A stretch of 64,000 nt of DNA, from contig CAUGRT010000004.1 in the NCBI GenBank assembly GCA_959602045.1, forward strand, positions 46,404 through 110,403, given 5' to 3'. This DNA comes from an uncultured Clostridia bacterium (GTDB taxonomy: Bacteria > Bacillota > Clostridia > UBA1381). Below the pieces are notes generated by a model, which saw only the letters and a list, made by a program, of their open reading frames with translations, searched no databases and was not told the origin of the DNA. The position numbers and the translations under genes are program-made. Positions 19,040-27,833 of the stretch are shown piece by piece. Each line of letters starts with the position of its first letter. The first letter of the stretch is position 1.

Positions 19040-20688
19040 AGATTAGTAAGAAAAAAGGAAATAAAGAAATAAAAGAATCTTTGCTCAAGCTTGTTTCAAC
19101 GACACTGGTAATCGTGCTCGCTGTTGTTCTTTTGCTGCTTCTTGTGATTACATATATCGTAAAAGTAAATTCAGTGAAAGAGAACATGAGATACAAGCTT
19201 GATTTTGCGTATTATCAAGTGAACAATGAATTCAGCAACATGCTGAATTCGGCTGTTAATATAACGGGAAGTCAGCTGGTAATGGAGGTACTGTCGCATA
19301 CGGGAGATTATCCGATCGGAAAAATGATGGAGGATTATCGTCTGCTTGGGAAATTTATAGGCGGTTTTATTGACAGTGCAGAGTCTAACGGAAGAAATTA
19401 CTGTATCTATGTGAATAATCCGGCATATTTTGAGGGGACTTATATTTATAATTGCAAAAGGCTGGAGGATCAAGGAGTGCTTGAAGACATCAGCAAGCTT
19501 CAACCCTATGAAATGCTGTGGTATTGGGATAAGAGCAAATCGCAGATACGGCTGTTCAAGAAAATTTGCAACAGTAACGAACTGGGGATACTGGAGGTCA
19601 ATATTCCTGCTGAAAAGTTACAGAGAATATTAAAGGATATTTCTTTAAATTCATCGGAGGGGATTGTCATTGACAGTGCTGATTCGGATGTAATCGTGTT
19701 AAGCGGCAGCGATATGCCGCGATATGCTATAAGAGTCCAAAAGACCCTGGAAAATGATATGACGATTATTGTTTATGAAAAAATGAGCGGAGTGATAAAA
19801 AGCGTTGTGCTGATATTTTTTGCGCTCGGTATTCCGGTGATTCTTCTTTTAAATATCATTTTGCAAACTTATAAATACCTTCTTGCAAAAATAACCGACA
19901 GACTGTATTTGTTTATTCATAAGCTACAGGAGGAAAATGTTAAAGAACTCAATATAGAATACGATGATGAGATTGGTTTTATTGAGGCGAAGTTCAGAGA
20001 TGTGTACAACCAAAACAAAGAGCTTTATGAAAATCTTGAAGAAATCAATAAAGAGAAGAACCGAATGGAAATTAAGTTTTTGCAGTATTCTTTAAATCCG
20101 CACCTTTTATATAATTCTCTTTCGGTAGTTAAATGGCTTCTGATTGATAAGGGTGAAAATGAAATCACGTCTGTGATAGACAGCATGGTTGCGTATTACC
20201 GCCTGGTATTGTCTGAGGGACAGGAGTTTATCCCTGTCAGACAAGAGATTGAGCTTTTGGAAAAATACATTGATATTGTTGAGACGACTTATCGGTATAA
20301 AATAGATTTTTCTGTAAGCATTTCTGAGGAAATCATGGATGGATATATTATCAAGATGATTATGCAGCCGTTTGTTGAAAATGCGGTGATGCATGGACTG
20401 GTAGGAAGAGAAAATCCGCGGCTGAATATATCCTGTCACGAGAATGAAGATAAGCTTATATTTGAGATTGCGGATAACGGAAACGGTATTGATGAAAAAA
20501 ACTTGCAAAATATACGGGAGGGCAATTTCAAAAGGCGAAAGCGCGGTTTTGGACTTAAGAATGCGAGAAAACGTATTGAAATGTATTATGGCAGCGATTG
20601 CGGCTTTGATATAACCAGTACAGAGGATCAAGGGACAACCGTAAGAATTACTTTGCGGAGGGTAAACCATAATCCGATGGATACATAA
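19036..20688 (+). CDS. Sensor histidine kinase, YesM/LytS type
   Basis: 550 residues. A transmembrane segment at about 17-40 and a second at about 255-282 enclose an extracellular sensor region of some 210 residues. A HAMP-like linker follows. The phospho-acceptor is His356 in SLNPHLLYNSL, the His-kinase motif of the YesM family (usually NPHFLYNTL; the Phe is Leu here). The ATP-binding domain shows MIMQPFVENAVMHG, the G1 box EIADNGNGID and G2 RGFGLKNARKRIEMYYG. It is the cognate kinase of the overlapping response regulator. B. subtilis YesMN controls rhamnogalacturonan use, which agrees with the neighbouring genes, but the ligand here is unknown. Confidence 0.93.
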   Translation: MKISKKKGNKEIKESLLKLVSTTLVIVLAVVLLLLLVITYIVKVNSVKENMRYKLDFAYYQVNNEFSNMLNSAVNITGSQLVMEVLSHTGDYPIGKMMEDYRLLGKFIGGFIDSAESNGRNYCIYVNNPAYFEGTYIYNCKRLEDQGVLEDISKLQPYEMLWYWDKSKSQIRLFKKICNSNELGILEVNIPAEKLQRILKDISLNSSEGIVIDSADSDVIVLSGSDMPRYAIRVQKTLENDMTIIVYEKMSGVIKSVVLIFFALGIPVILLLNIILQTYKYLLAKITDRLYLFIHKLQEENVKELNIEYDDEIGFIEAKFRDVYNQNKELYENLEEINKEKNRMEIKFLQYSLNPHLLYNSLSVVKWLLIDKGENEITSVIDSMVAYYRLVLSEGQEFIPVRQEIELLEKYIDIVETTYRYKIDFSVSISEEIMDGYIIKMIMQPFVENAVMHGLVGRENPRLNISCHENEDKLIFEIADNGNGIDEKNLQNIREGNFKRRKRGFGLKNARKRIEMYYGSDCGFDITSTEDQGTTVRITLRRVNHNPMDT

Positions 20689-20718
20689 CAGACCTATATT
20701 AGAATAAAGGGGACAATA

Positions 20719-23700
20719 ATGAAAAGAAATATCTGTATTATATTAATCATGGTGCTCATGGCGAGCTTTAGTATATTGCCGGCAGCGGCACAGGATAATG
20801 TGCTGTCATGGGAGGCAAAAAATGCGGACGCGTATGCAAATGGGGCAGATTCCGGAAACGACTGGTACTTTTATGACAGCGGATGGGCGGAATATACCGT
20901 TGATATTCCGCAGAACGGAATTTATGAATTAAGAATCACGAAGCATAATCTTGTAGGGGATTCTGTATTTACCGTTACGGCAGATGGCGGTAAGGTGTTT
21001 GGAGCATGGAATAGCGGAGAAGAAAAAGAAAATGTTCTTGTTTCGGATCAGATCTATTTCAATAGCGGAGCAAGAAAACTGAAATTTCAAACCTCTAAGG
21101 GCGGAATCGTAAGCGGATTTGAGCTGATTTTAAAAAGGGAAGAAACTCAGATTTATAAAGGAGTTAAGGATTGGACGGAGCAACCATCTGGTGGTGATAA
21201 CGGAGACCGATGGTATTTCTATGACAATACGGCGGCTTCCTATGAATTTGATATTCCCGAAAACGGAAAATATAAGGTTCTGTTGAATTATCAGGGAACG
21301 CCCGTAAATGCCAAATCATTGGTCACATACAACAATTACCAATACGAATGTACACCGGGAACAAGCAGTGATATAAAAACAAAAAGAGAAATAATAAGAG
21401 ATATTACGCTGATGCAAGGCAAGGCGGTTCTTACCATTTCCGGTTTGGGCAGCTGTAATGTATCCGGAATCACTTTAGTTCTGGAAAAAAAGCTTGATAC
21501 GGTGTCCCCGATTTATGCGGATAATATTTCTTTTTGGGATGAATCCGGAAACTGGTGCGAAAATATTGCTGGCAAAGAAATGGCTCGGATCAATGCGGAT
21601 ATTATCAATCATACAGAAATGCCGGTTACGGTCATGATGTTTTATGCAAAATATAATAGAGCGGGGAATTTAACCGAAATCAAGACCGATACACAAACCG
21701 CCGCGGCGAACGGAGGAGCAAGACTGAACATACGGCTGTCTGATTCCGTTGAAGCGCAAAGGGGTGACACTTACAAGGTTTTTATATGGCAGGACAATGA
21801 TAAGCCGATTGCTGATAATATTGAATACCGCGTACCGAACAATGACATCTATGTTTCTACGGATGGCAGTGATGAGGGGACAGGCACCCGATTCAGTCCA
21901 TACAAAACCCCGAAACGCGCACAGCAAGAGGTTCGCACGCTGAATCAAAATATGACAGAGGATATTAATGTCTATTTTGAAAAAGGCTGCTACTATGCAG
22001 ACGATACGCTTCGTTTTGACGAAGCGGACAGCGGCAGCAATGGGTATCGGGTGAATTGGTTAAGCCCGGGCGGTGATGTGAGCTTTTCGGGTGCAGATGT
22101 GGTGAGCGGCTGGGAAAAATATAACGATAAGATTTATTGTGCGGCATATAAAACCGATAAGCCGGTCAGACAGATGTCGGTAAATGGCACAAGTGCGGTT
22201 CGCGCAAAAAGCCGTGAAATGGTGGCGATTAACGGAATGACGGATGAGGGTGTCACAATAGATGACATCAAGTATGCGGACTATCATAATCAATCGGATA
22301 TACAACTGCATTTTTCGAGCGGCTGGAAATCCTATCTGATGAATGTTGAAAATATTGAAGCGGAAGAAAACGCCAGTAAATTTACCGTATCGGAATCTGC
22401 GATGAACACGGCAAATTCAAAGGTACAACATCATATGTATCCCAACCATCATGTTTGGATTGAAAATGCGTTTGAGGAGCTGGATGAAGCCGGGGAATTT
22501 TATTATGACAGAACCGATGGGATCATTTATTATATCCCGCGCGAGGGCGAGAATATGGAAACGGCGCAAGTGCATATCCCGGTTCTTGAAACGCTGATTG
22601 ATTTACGGGGAAGTGATGCATATCATAAAGTTAAGAATATTAGTTTCAGCGGATTTACTTTTGAAAATGTGACATGGTATCAGCCGGCGGAATACGGCTT
22701 GCTCAATGACCAGGCGCAGATGATTGTTGCGGATGGAACAGTGACAGAACGAAGCCGATATGGCGCTATGGTCAGCACTGCCGGAATTATGATGAATTTT
22801 GCGGAAAATATTACTTTTGAAAATAACCTGATTCGGGATATGGGAGCGGTCGGCATCGGACTGTATGAAGGAGTGTATGACTGTAATTTTTCTCAGAATA
22901 CTTTTTGTGATATTGCCGACAGCGCTATGACCGTGGGGACACTATATCAGGTATGCGAGGACATCGAATATCAAGGAAAAAATCTTGTCGGGAACAAGAA
23001 AACAAAATCCAATGCAGGCACGAATGCCTATGCGGAGCATGCAATCGACTGCAATACAAATAGCTTATGGTCGCCTCCGGACGGAGCCTGCTGGTGGCAG
23101 ATTGACCTGGATGAACCGTATGAAATTGACAGAATAGAAATTGATTCAAGAACCGACAACGGAAAAACGGGATTGCAGGGCGATCTTAAGGGAGTGCGGA
23201 TTCTGGCTTCCGATACAGAGGACTTCAGCACCTATACGCAGATTGGTGTAATATCGGATGATACAGAAACCAAAGGCAACACTTATATTTTGCCGATTTC
23301 AGACAGCACACCATACCGATATGTGCGTTTTGCAAAAAACAGCTATACCTGCCTTGCCAATGTCAGAATTATTAATGAAAGCATGGAATATGCACCGATT
23401 GTACAGACCTGTAAGAATAACACAATCGACAATAACTATATTTCGCGGATTGGACTTGTGAATTATGGCGCGCCGGGGATTCAGGCATATTATACAAGCG
23501 GTTTGTCGGTCATGAACAATGAAATTGAAGATGTGCCGTATTCGGGGATTTGTGTTGGTTGGGGGTGGAATCAGAATAAAACCTCCAAAACATGTCACGA
23601 TAATCTGATTTTCGGAAATAAAATAACCAATTGTATGCAGACCTGTTTTGATGGCGGCGGAATTTATACGCTTGGACAGCAACCGGGGACAGTAATCAGT

Positions 23701-24315
23701 GGGAATAATATTGTAGGACAAGCCAATCATCTGGCGGCAATTTATCTGGATTCCGGAACGGCAGGAATTACTGTAAAGGACAATGTTTTGGACGATGTTC
23801 CGCTCTCAGTATTTGTAACGGGGGACACTAATGATTGTACGGTACAGAATAATTATACGACGTCAGTAAAGAATACCAACGGTTCAAGCAATAAGGATTC
23901 GATTCAATATACCGAACCGGAAATTTTTGTTCCCGGCGCGATGACGGAAAATGCAAAGACGATTGCTGACAATTCGGGGATTCGTGCCAATGCTGAAGCG
24001 ATTCGGCAAAGAGTTCAATTGATTCCGAATAATAAAAACTATATTTTCCAAAATGCTATGGACAACCGCGAAAGTATAGGATATATGAATGACGCCTACT
24101 TTGCTCAATATTGGCTGGGAATCTATCTTGACAGTGCGGACAAATGGATAGAGCTTTCCGAGGGACGTTTGAGTCAGGATTTTCTTGACGAGTGCAGCAG
24201 TAAGCTTAGTGCATTGCGGACGGAAATGAAGGACAGCATTTCGGACAGACAAAAAATAGTGTCATTGTATTGGCAATATAAAGAGGTGGCGGACACTATC
24301 AGAGAACAATATTAG
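20719..24315 (+). CDS. Secreted beta-helix glycan hydrolase (GH141-like) with N-terminal lectin modules and inserted discoidin domain
   Basis: 1198 residues, signal peptide 1-25. Two N-terminal beta-sandwich modules (about 28-145 and 146-260) match those of the protein at 1243 (ENGKYKVLLNYQGTPVN, ISGLGSCNVSGITLVL). A copy of the recurring beta-module lies at about 265-370 and ends FIWQDNDKPI. The catalytic-type right-handed beta-helix starts at about 375 (IYVSTDGSDEGTGTRFSPY) and is interrupted at about 753-892 by an F5/8 type C domain (CWWQIDLDEPYEIDRIEID). It then continues (NNYISRIGLVNYGAPGIQAYY, GGIYTLG). The enzyme is closely related to the one at 9112 over the helix, but lacks its C-terminal modules. 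It ends the operon; a terminator follows 27 bases later. Activity is not proven. Confidence 0.8.
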   Translation: MKRNICIILIMVLMASFSILPAAAQDNVLSWEAKNADAYANGADSGNDWYFYDSGWAEYTVDIPQNGIYELRITKHNLVGDSVFTVTADGGKVFGAWNSGEEKENVLVSDQIYFNSGARKLKFQTSKGGIVSGFELILKREETQIYKGVKDWTEQPSGGDNGDRWYFYDNTAASYEFDIPENGKYKVLLNYQGTPVNAKSLVTYNNYQYECTPGTSSDIKTKREIIRDITLMQGKAVLTISGLGSCNVSGITLVLEKKLDTVSPIYADNISFWDESGNWCENIAGKEMARINADIINHTEMPVTVMMFYAKYNRAGNLTEIKTDTQTAAANGGARLNIRLSDSVEAQRGDTYKVFIWQDNDKPIADNIEYRVPNNDIYVSTDGSDEGTGTRFSPYKTPKRAQQEVRTLNQNMTEDINVYFEKGCYYADDTLRFDEADSGSNGYRVNWLSPGGDVSFSGADVVSGWEKYNDKIYCAAYKTDKPVRQMSVNGTSAVRAKSREMVAINGMTDEGVTIDDIKYADYHNQSDIQLHFSSGWKSYLMNVENIEAEENASKFTVSESAMNTANSKVQHHMYPNHHVWIENAFEELDEAGEFYYDRTDGIIYYIPREGENMETAQVHIPVLETLIDLRGSDAYHKVKNISFSGFTFENVTWYQPAEYGLLNDQAQMIVADGTVTERSRYGAMVSTAGIMMNFAENITFENNLIRDMGAVGIGLYEGVYDCNFSQNTFCDIADSAMTVGTLYQVCEDIEYQGKNLVGNKKTKSNAGTNAYAEHAIDCNTNSLWSPPDGACWWQIDLDEPYEIDRIEIDSRTDNGKTGLQGDLKGVRILASDTEDFSTYTQIGVISDDTETKGNTYILPISDSTPYRYVRFAKNSYTCLANVRIINESMEYAPIVQTCKNNTIDNNYISRIGLVNYGAPGIQAYYTSGLSVMNNEIEDVPYSGICVGWGWNQNKTSKTCHDNLIFGNKITNCMQTCFDGGGIYTLGQQPGTVISGNNIVGQANHLAAIYLDSGTAGITVKDNVLDDVPLSVFVTGDTNDCTVQNNYTTSVKNTNGSSNKDSIQYTEPEIFVPGAMTENAKTIADNSGIRANAEAIRQRVQLIPNNKNYIFQNAMDNRESIGYMNDAYFAQYWLGIYLDSADKWIELSEGRLSQDFLDECSSKLSALRTEMKDSISDRQKIVSLYWQYKEVADTIREQY

Positions 24316-24342
24316 AAACGTTACGTTATGATAAAACAAAAG

Positions 24343-24372
24343 CGCAGTGTCATTCAATACACTGCGTTTTTT
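24343..24372 (+). terminator. Rho-independent terminator of the large operon
   Basis: CGCAGTGT (24343-24350), 8-nt loop, ACACTGCG (24359-24366), then six T (24367-24372). A strong, classical terminator. Confidence 0.92.
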
Positions 24373-24376
24373 ACTT

Positions 24377-24413
24377 ACATAAAAACATAAAAAAGCGACA
24401 TAAAACATAAAAA
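24377..24413 (+). promoter_or_regulatory. Four ACATAAAA repeats upstream of the -35 box (candidate AraC-type operator)
   Basis: ACATAAAA occurs at 24377, 24385, 24398 and 24405. The pairs repeat with a period of 20-21 bases, two helical turns, and end 7 bases before the -35 box. Direct repeats of this spacing are typical of AraC-family binding sites. The YesN-type regulator at 17432 is the obvious candidate; this is inference. Confidence 0.45.
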
Positions 24414-24420
24414 TCTTATC

Positions 24421-24448
24421 TTGTAAAAACATCATTACAGTGTATAAT
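24421..24448 (+). promoter_or_regulatory. Promoter of the cytoplasmic glycan-processing genes
   Basis: TTGTAA (24421-24426), 16-bp spacer, TATAAT (24443-24448). The deacetylase gene starts 39 bases downstream. Confidence 0.75.
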
Positions 24449-24487
24449 AAGGGATACAATAGAAATTTTATGAAAGAAGGGATGCGA

Positions 24488-25207
24488 ATGTTTGACGGAA
24501 AAAATAAAGCCATCACGTTCAGTTATGACGATGCTGTAACACAGGATATTCGTCTTATTGAGCTTTTTGATAAATACGGAGTTAAAGGGACTTTTAATAT
24601 TAATTCGGAAAAATTGGGGGTGGATGCCTATCTTGATGTGTACGGAAAAAGAGTAACGCATTTTAAAAACAAGCCGGAGGAGGTTGCGCAGATTTATAAA
24701 AATCATGAGGTGGCGGTACATACGCTCACCCATGAGAATCTAACGAATTTGGATGAAAAAGAAGTAATCCGCCAGGTTGAGCAGGACAGGTTGAATCTTT
24801 CCGAATTGGTGGGGTATGAAGTGACAGGAATGGCATATCCTTGCGGAGGCGTGAATAATGATGATCGGGTTGCCGAAATTATTCAAAAGCATACAGGAGT
24901 TCAATTTGCCAGAACCATTACATCGACTTATCGTTTTTCAAAGCAGGATAATCTTTATCGTTTTAATCCCACTGTGCACAGCTTTGGGGAGGATGGCGGC
25001 TTTGAAAAAATGACGGAGCTTGCAGAAAAGTTTTTTGCTTTAAAGAGCGAAGAGCCGCAAATATTTTATATATGGGGACATGCGTATGAGCTGGATGTTT
25101 TTGATGAATGGGATAAAATGGAGGATTTCTTGAAGATGATTTCAGGTCGGGACGATGTTTTCTATGGAACAAACAGTCAGGTACTTTTAAATGGGAATGT
25201 GCTTTGA
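24488..25207 (+). CDS. Polysaccharide deacetylase (NodB-like), cytoplasmic
   Basis: 239 residues from ATG 24488, which has a GAAGGG site at about the right distance; the open frame extends upstream across the promoter and is not meaningful there. The NodB fold is shown by TFSYDDAVTQD (metal-binding Asp pair), the HTLTHENL motif with its His-x3-His metal ligands at about residues 80-84, and AYPCGG. The C-terminal WGHAYELD probably supplies a catalytic or metal-site residue. There is no signal peptide, so it should act in the cytoplasm, removing N- or O-acetyl groups from imported sugars. First gene after the promoter at 24421, 20 bases before the next gene. Substrate is unknown. Confidence 0.85.
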   Translation: MFDGKNKAITFSYDDAVTQDIRLIELFDKYGVKGTFNINSEKLGVDAYLDVYGKRVTHFKNKPEEVAQIYKNHEVAVHTLTHENLTNLDEKEVIRQVEQDRLNLSELVGYEVTGMAYPCGGVNNDDRVAEIIQKHTGVQFARTITSTYRFSKQDNLYRFNPTVHSFGEDGGFEKMTELAEKFFALKSEEPQIFYIWGHAYELDVFDEWDKMEDFLKMISGRDDVFYGTNSQVLLNGNVL

Positions 25208-25227
25208 GCACGGAAAGGAGATAAAAA

Positions 25228-26496
25228 ATGAAATATTGGGACGTATATTTTGATAATGAACATGCACATGAAAATTTGGTAACAAAGGGGAATATCGACG
25301 TTTCGAAGATCACGGATGATAAGGCGGCACTTGAAACCGTAAAGGCGTATTTGAGCAAGGAGGTTGAACAGTGCCTGAGAGAGCCGGTTGGAGATATGAA
25401 ATACAAATTTGTTGTCCCCGGTGCGGAATATCAGGACTTGTGGGATTGGGACGCATATTTTATCTGTTGTTCACTGCCGGATGATAAAATTGATTATATT
25501 GAGGGAACAGTCAGAGGACTTTTGGACGGTTCACTTGATGACGGAACGCCGGCGAAAATGGTCAAACGGGATGGTTCGGTTCTGCTGACAGAACAGACGC
25601 TGCCGATTTTAGCACAGTTTACCTATCTTGCAGCAAAGAGAATGAACGATTTTTCGTGGGTTGATGCATACTGGAACAAGCTTGAAAATCTTGTTGCCTA
25701 TCATGATAAGCACTTCATGAAAGATGGTTTTTATGTTTGGAATACATGGAGCGGACTGGATAACAATCCAAGCTTGTACGGGCAGGTGCCAAAGACGATT
25801 GCCGGTTCGGATTTGGCAACATGGGTATACCGTGAGCTTAAAGCGATGGAGAAAATTTCCCGGATGCTCGGCAAGGACAGAGAAGAATTTTATAAAGACA
25901 AAGCCGCGAAGCTGAAAACATTTATCCAGGAAAATTATTATGACTATGCAGATCAATTTTTCTATGATGTATTAAAAAATGATTATGGTGTAAAAATTCC
26001 CAAAATGTTTCAGGCGATCAAGTGGAATACGTTTGTGAAGTTCAGAAGCTGGGCAAATCTGTTTGTGCTTTGGGGGAAAACCGCAAGTGATGAACAGGCA
26101 GCCGAGGTTGTGAAAAAAATTATGTCGCCGGATGAATATTTGTCTTGCTGCGGAATCCGTTCACATAGTAAACATGATATGGTCTACAACAATGAGCCAA
26201 TGGGGAATCCGTCTAACTGGCAGGGACCGGTATGGGGATTGAGTACATTTTTAACCGCATATTCAATGAGCCATTACGGATATAAAGCAGAGGCGCTTGA
26301 CGCGGCATACCGATTAATCCGTACCTATGCGGCAGATATTGAGCAAAATGGATGTATCCATGAATTTTATCACGGAGAAACGGGTCAGCCGCTGATGCGC
26401 CCGTATTTCATGAGTTGGAATGCTTTGGGGTTAAAGGTGATCGACGATATAGAAAACGGCATAGACAGTACAACGTTGGATATGTTGGATGACTAA
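25228..26496 (+). CDS. Cytoplasmic GH63/MGH1-like (alpha/alpha)6-barrel glycoside hydrolase, copy 1
   Basis: 422 residues, no signal peptide. The sequence shows the landmarks of clan GH-G enzymes: DLWDWDAYF near residue 75, SGLDNNPSLYGQ (the Asp being the likely general acid, as in SGMDN of GH63), NNEPMGNPSNWQGPVWGLSTF (likely general base Glu and the WxGPVW motif), and HEFYHGETGQP near the end. Members of this group act on alpha-linked gluco-disaccharides or related sugars, for example glucosylglycerate or mannosylglycerate; the substrate here is not known. An AAAGGAG site precedes the ATG. It is followed after 16 bases by a paralogue with nearly identical DNA in places, so the pair arose by tandem duplication. 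Confidence 0.8.
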   Translation: MKYWDVYFDNEHAHENLVTKGNIDVSKITDDKAALETVKAYLSKEVEQCLREPVGDMKYKFVVPGAEYQDLWDWDAYFICCSLPDDKIDYIEGTVRGLLDGSLDDGTPAKMVKRDGSVLLTEQTLPILAQFTYLAAKRMNDFSWVDAYWNKLENLVAYHDKHFMKDGFYVWNTWSGLDNNPSLYGQVPKTIAGSDLATWVYRELKAMEKISRMLGKDREEFYKDKAAKLKTFIQENYYDYADQFFYDVLKNDYGVKIPKMFQAIKWNTFVKFRSWANLFVLWGKTASDEQAAEVVKKIMSPDEYLSCCGIRSHSKHDMVYNNEPMGNPSNWQGPVWGLSTFLTAYSMSHYGYKAEALDAAYRLIRTYAADIEQNGCIHEFYHGETGQPLMRPYFMSWNALGLKVIDDIENGIDSTTLDMLDD

Positions 26497-26512
26497 AGCG
26501 GAGGAACAATAC

Positions 26513-27778
26513 ATGAAATACTATGATGTGGCTTTTGACAACGACCATGCGCACGAGCCTCTTAGAATTAAGGGCAATATTGACGTATCAAAAATTCCCG
26601 ACAATCCGACGGCATTGAAAATTGTCAAGGATTTTATGAGCAAGGCAGTGGAGAATTGTCTGAGAGAGCCGGTGGGAGAGATGAAATATAAATTTGTTGT
26701 CCCCGGTGCGGAATATCAGGATTTATGGGACTGGGATTCATTTTTTATGTGCTGTGCGCTTTCTGATGATAAGCTTGATTATATTGAGGGGACAATAAAA
26801 GGATTGTTGGATGCAGCCGGGGAGAATGGACAGTCTGCAAAAATGGTAACGCGCGATGGAAAAATTCTGCGCAATCCGCAAACAATCCCGATTCTGGCAC
26901 AGTTCACCTACATAGCGGCAAAACGGATGAATGATTTTTCATGGACAGAACAGTATTGGGAGAAGCTTGAGCGCGTGATAGAGTATTATGACCGTACATT
27001 CATGCGCAAAGGGTTTTATATTTGGATGCAATGGAACGGCATTGACAATAATCCGAGCTTGTATGGGCAGGTACCGAATACGGTTGCCGGTGCGGATTTG
27101 GCGACCTGGATATATCGTGAACTGAAAGCGATGCAAAAGCTGGCACATAGATTGGGAAAGGATAAAGAGTCTTATTATTATGACCGGGCAGAGGAGCTTA
27201 AGGCATTTATCCGGAAAAACTATTTTGATTATGGAGACGGATTTTTCTATGATGTGCTGAGAAACACCGATGATGTGAAAATCCCAAAGATGTTTCAGAC
27301 GATTCAGTGGAATACATTCATTAAATTCAAAAGTTGGTCCAATATCTTTCCGCTTTGGGGTAATGCCGCCGATGATGAACAGGCAGCAAATATCGTGAAA
27401 AAAGTGATGTCGCCGGCGGAATTTTTATCCTGCTGCGGAATACGATCGCACAGTAAAAATGATATGGTCTACAACAATGAGCCGATGGGGAATCCGTCTA
27501 ACTGGCAGGGACCGGTATGGGGATTGAGTACATTTTTAACCGCATATTCGATGAGTCGTTACGGATATAAATCAGAGGCGCTTGACGCGGCATACCGTCT
27601 GATCCGTACCTATGCGGCGGACATCGAGCAAAATGGCTGTACACATGAGTTTTATCACGGAGAAACAGGTCAGCCGCTGATGCGTCCGTATTTTTTGAGC
27701 TGGAATGTACTGGCGCTAAAGGTAATAGACGACATAGAAAACGGCACGGACTGTACAACGCTGGATATATTGGATTGA
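26513..27778 (+). CDS. Cytoplasmic GH63/MGH1-like glycoside hydrolase, copy 2
   Basis: 421 residues from ATG 26513, preceded by GGAGGA; the in-frame ATG at 26489 lies inside the previous gene and is rejected. It is a full-length paralogue of the preceding gene with the same motifs (DLWDWDSFF, NGIDNNPSLYGQ, NNEPMGNPSNWQGPVW, HEFYHGETGQP). The change of the Ser-Gly-Leu-Asp loop to Asn-Gly-Ile-Asp and other substitutions suggest a different fine specificity. One stretch of 91 bases (27459-27549) is almost identical to 26174-26264 in copy 1 while flanking DNA differs more, as expected after gene conversion. A hairpin follows 3 bases after the stop. Confidence 0.8.
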   Translation: MKYYDVAFDNDHAHEPLRIKGNIDVSKIPDNPTALKIVKDFMSKAVENCLREPVGEMKYKFVVPGAEYQDLWDWDSFFMCCALSDDKLDYIEGTIKGLLDAAGENGQSAKMVTRDGKILRNPQTIPILAQFTYIAAKRMNDFSWTEQYWEKLERVIEYYDRTFMRKGFYIWMQWNGIDNNPSLYGQVPNTVAGADLATWIYRELKAMQKLAHRLGKDKESYYYDRAEELKAFIRKNYFDYGDGFFYDVLRNTDDVKIPKMFQTIQWNTFIKFKSWSNIFPLWGNAADDEQAANIVKKVMSPAEFLSCCGIRSHSKNDMVYNNEPMGNPSNWQGPVWGLSTFLTAYSMSRYGYKSEALDAAYRLIRTYAADIEQNGCTHEFYHGETGQPLMRPYFLSWNVLALKVIDDIENGTDCTTLDILD

Positions 27779-27781
27779 TTA

Positions 27782-27819
27782 AAAAGCAATATACTGTTTT
27801 CTGACGGTATATTGCTTTT
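27782..27819 (+). terminator. Intra-operon stem-loop, weak terminator or processing signal
   Basis: Perfect 13-bp stem (27782-27794 and 27807-27819) with a 12-nt loop. Only four T form the end of the 3' arm, and the next gene starts 14 bases further with no room for a new promoter, so partial read-through is likely. Confidence 0.65.
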
Positions 27820-27833
27820 GACGGAGGATTGAT

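Noticed and set aside
20107..20670. 187-codon minus-strand open frame
   Set aside because: Antisense to the histidine kinase catalytic domain, whose motifs are clear.
24384..24420. Short A-rich direct repeats as a CRISPR array
   Set aside because: The repeats are 8 bases with no spacers and sit directly before a promoter.
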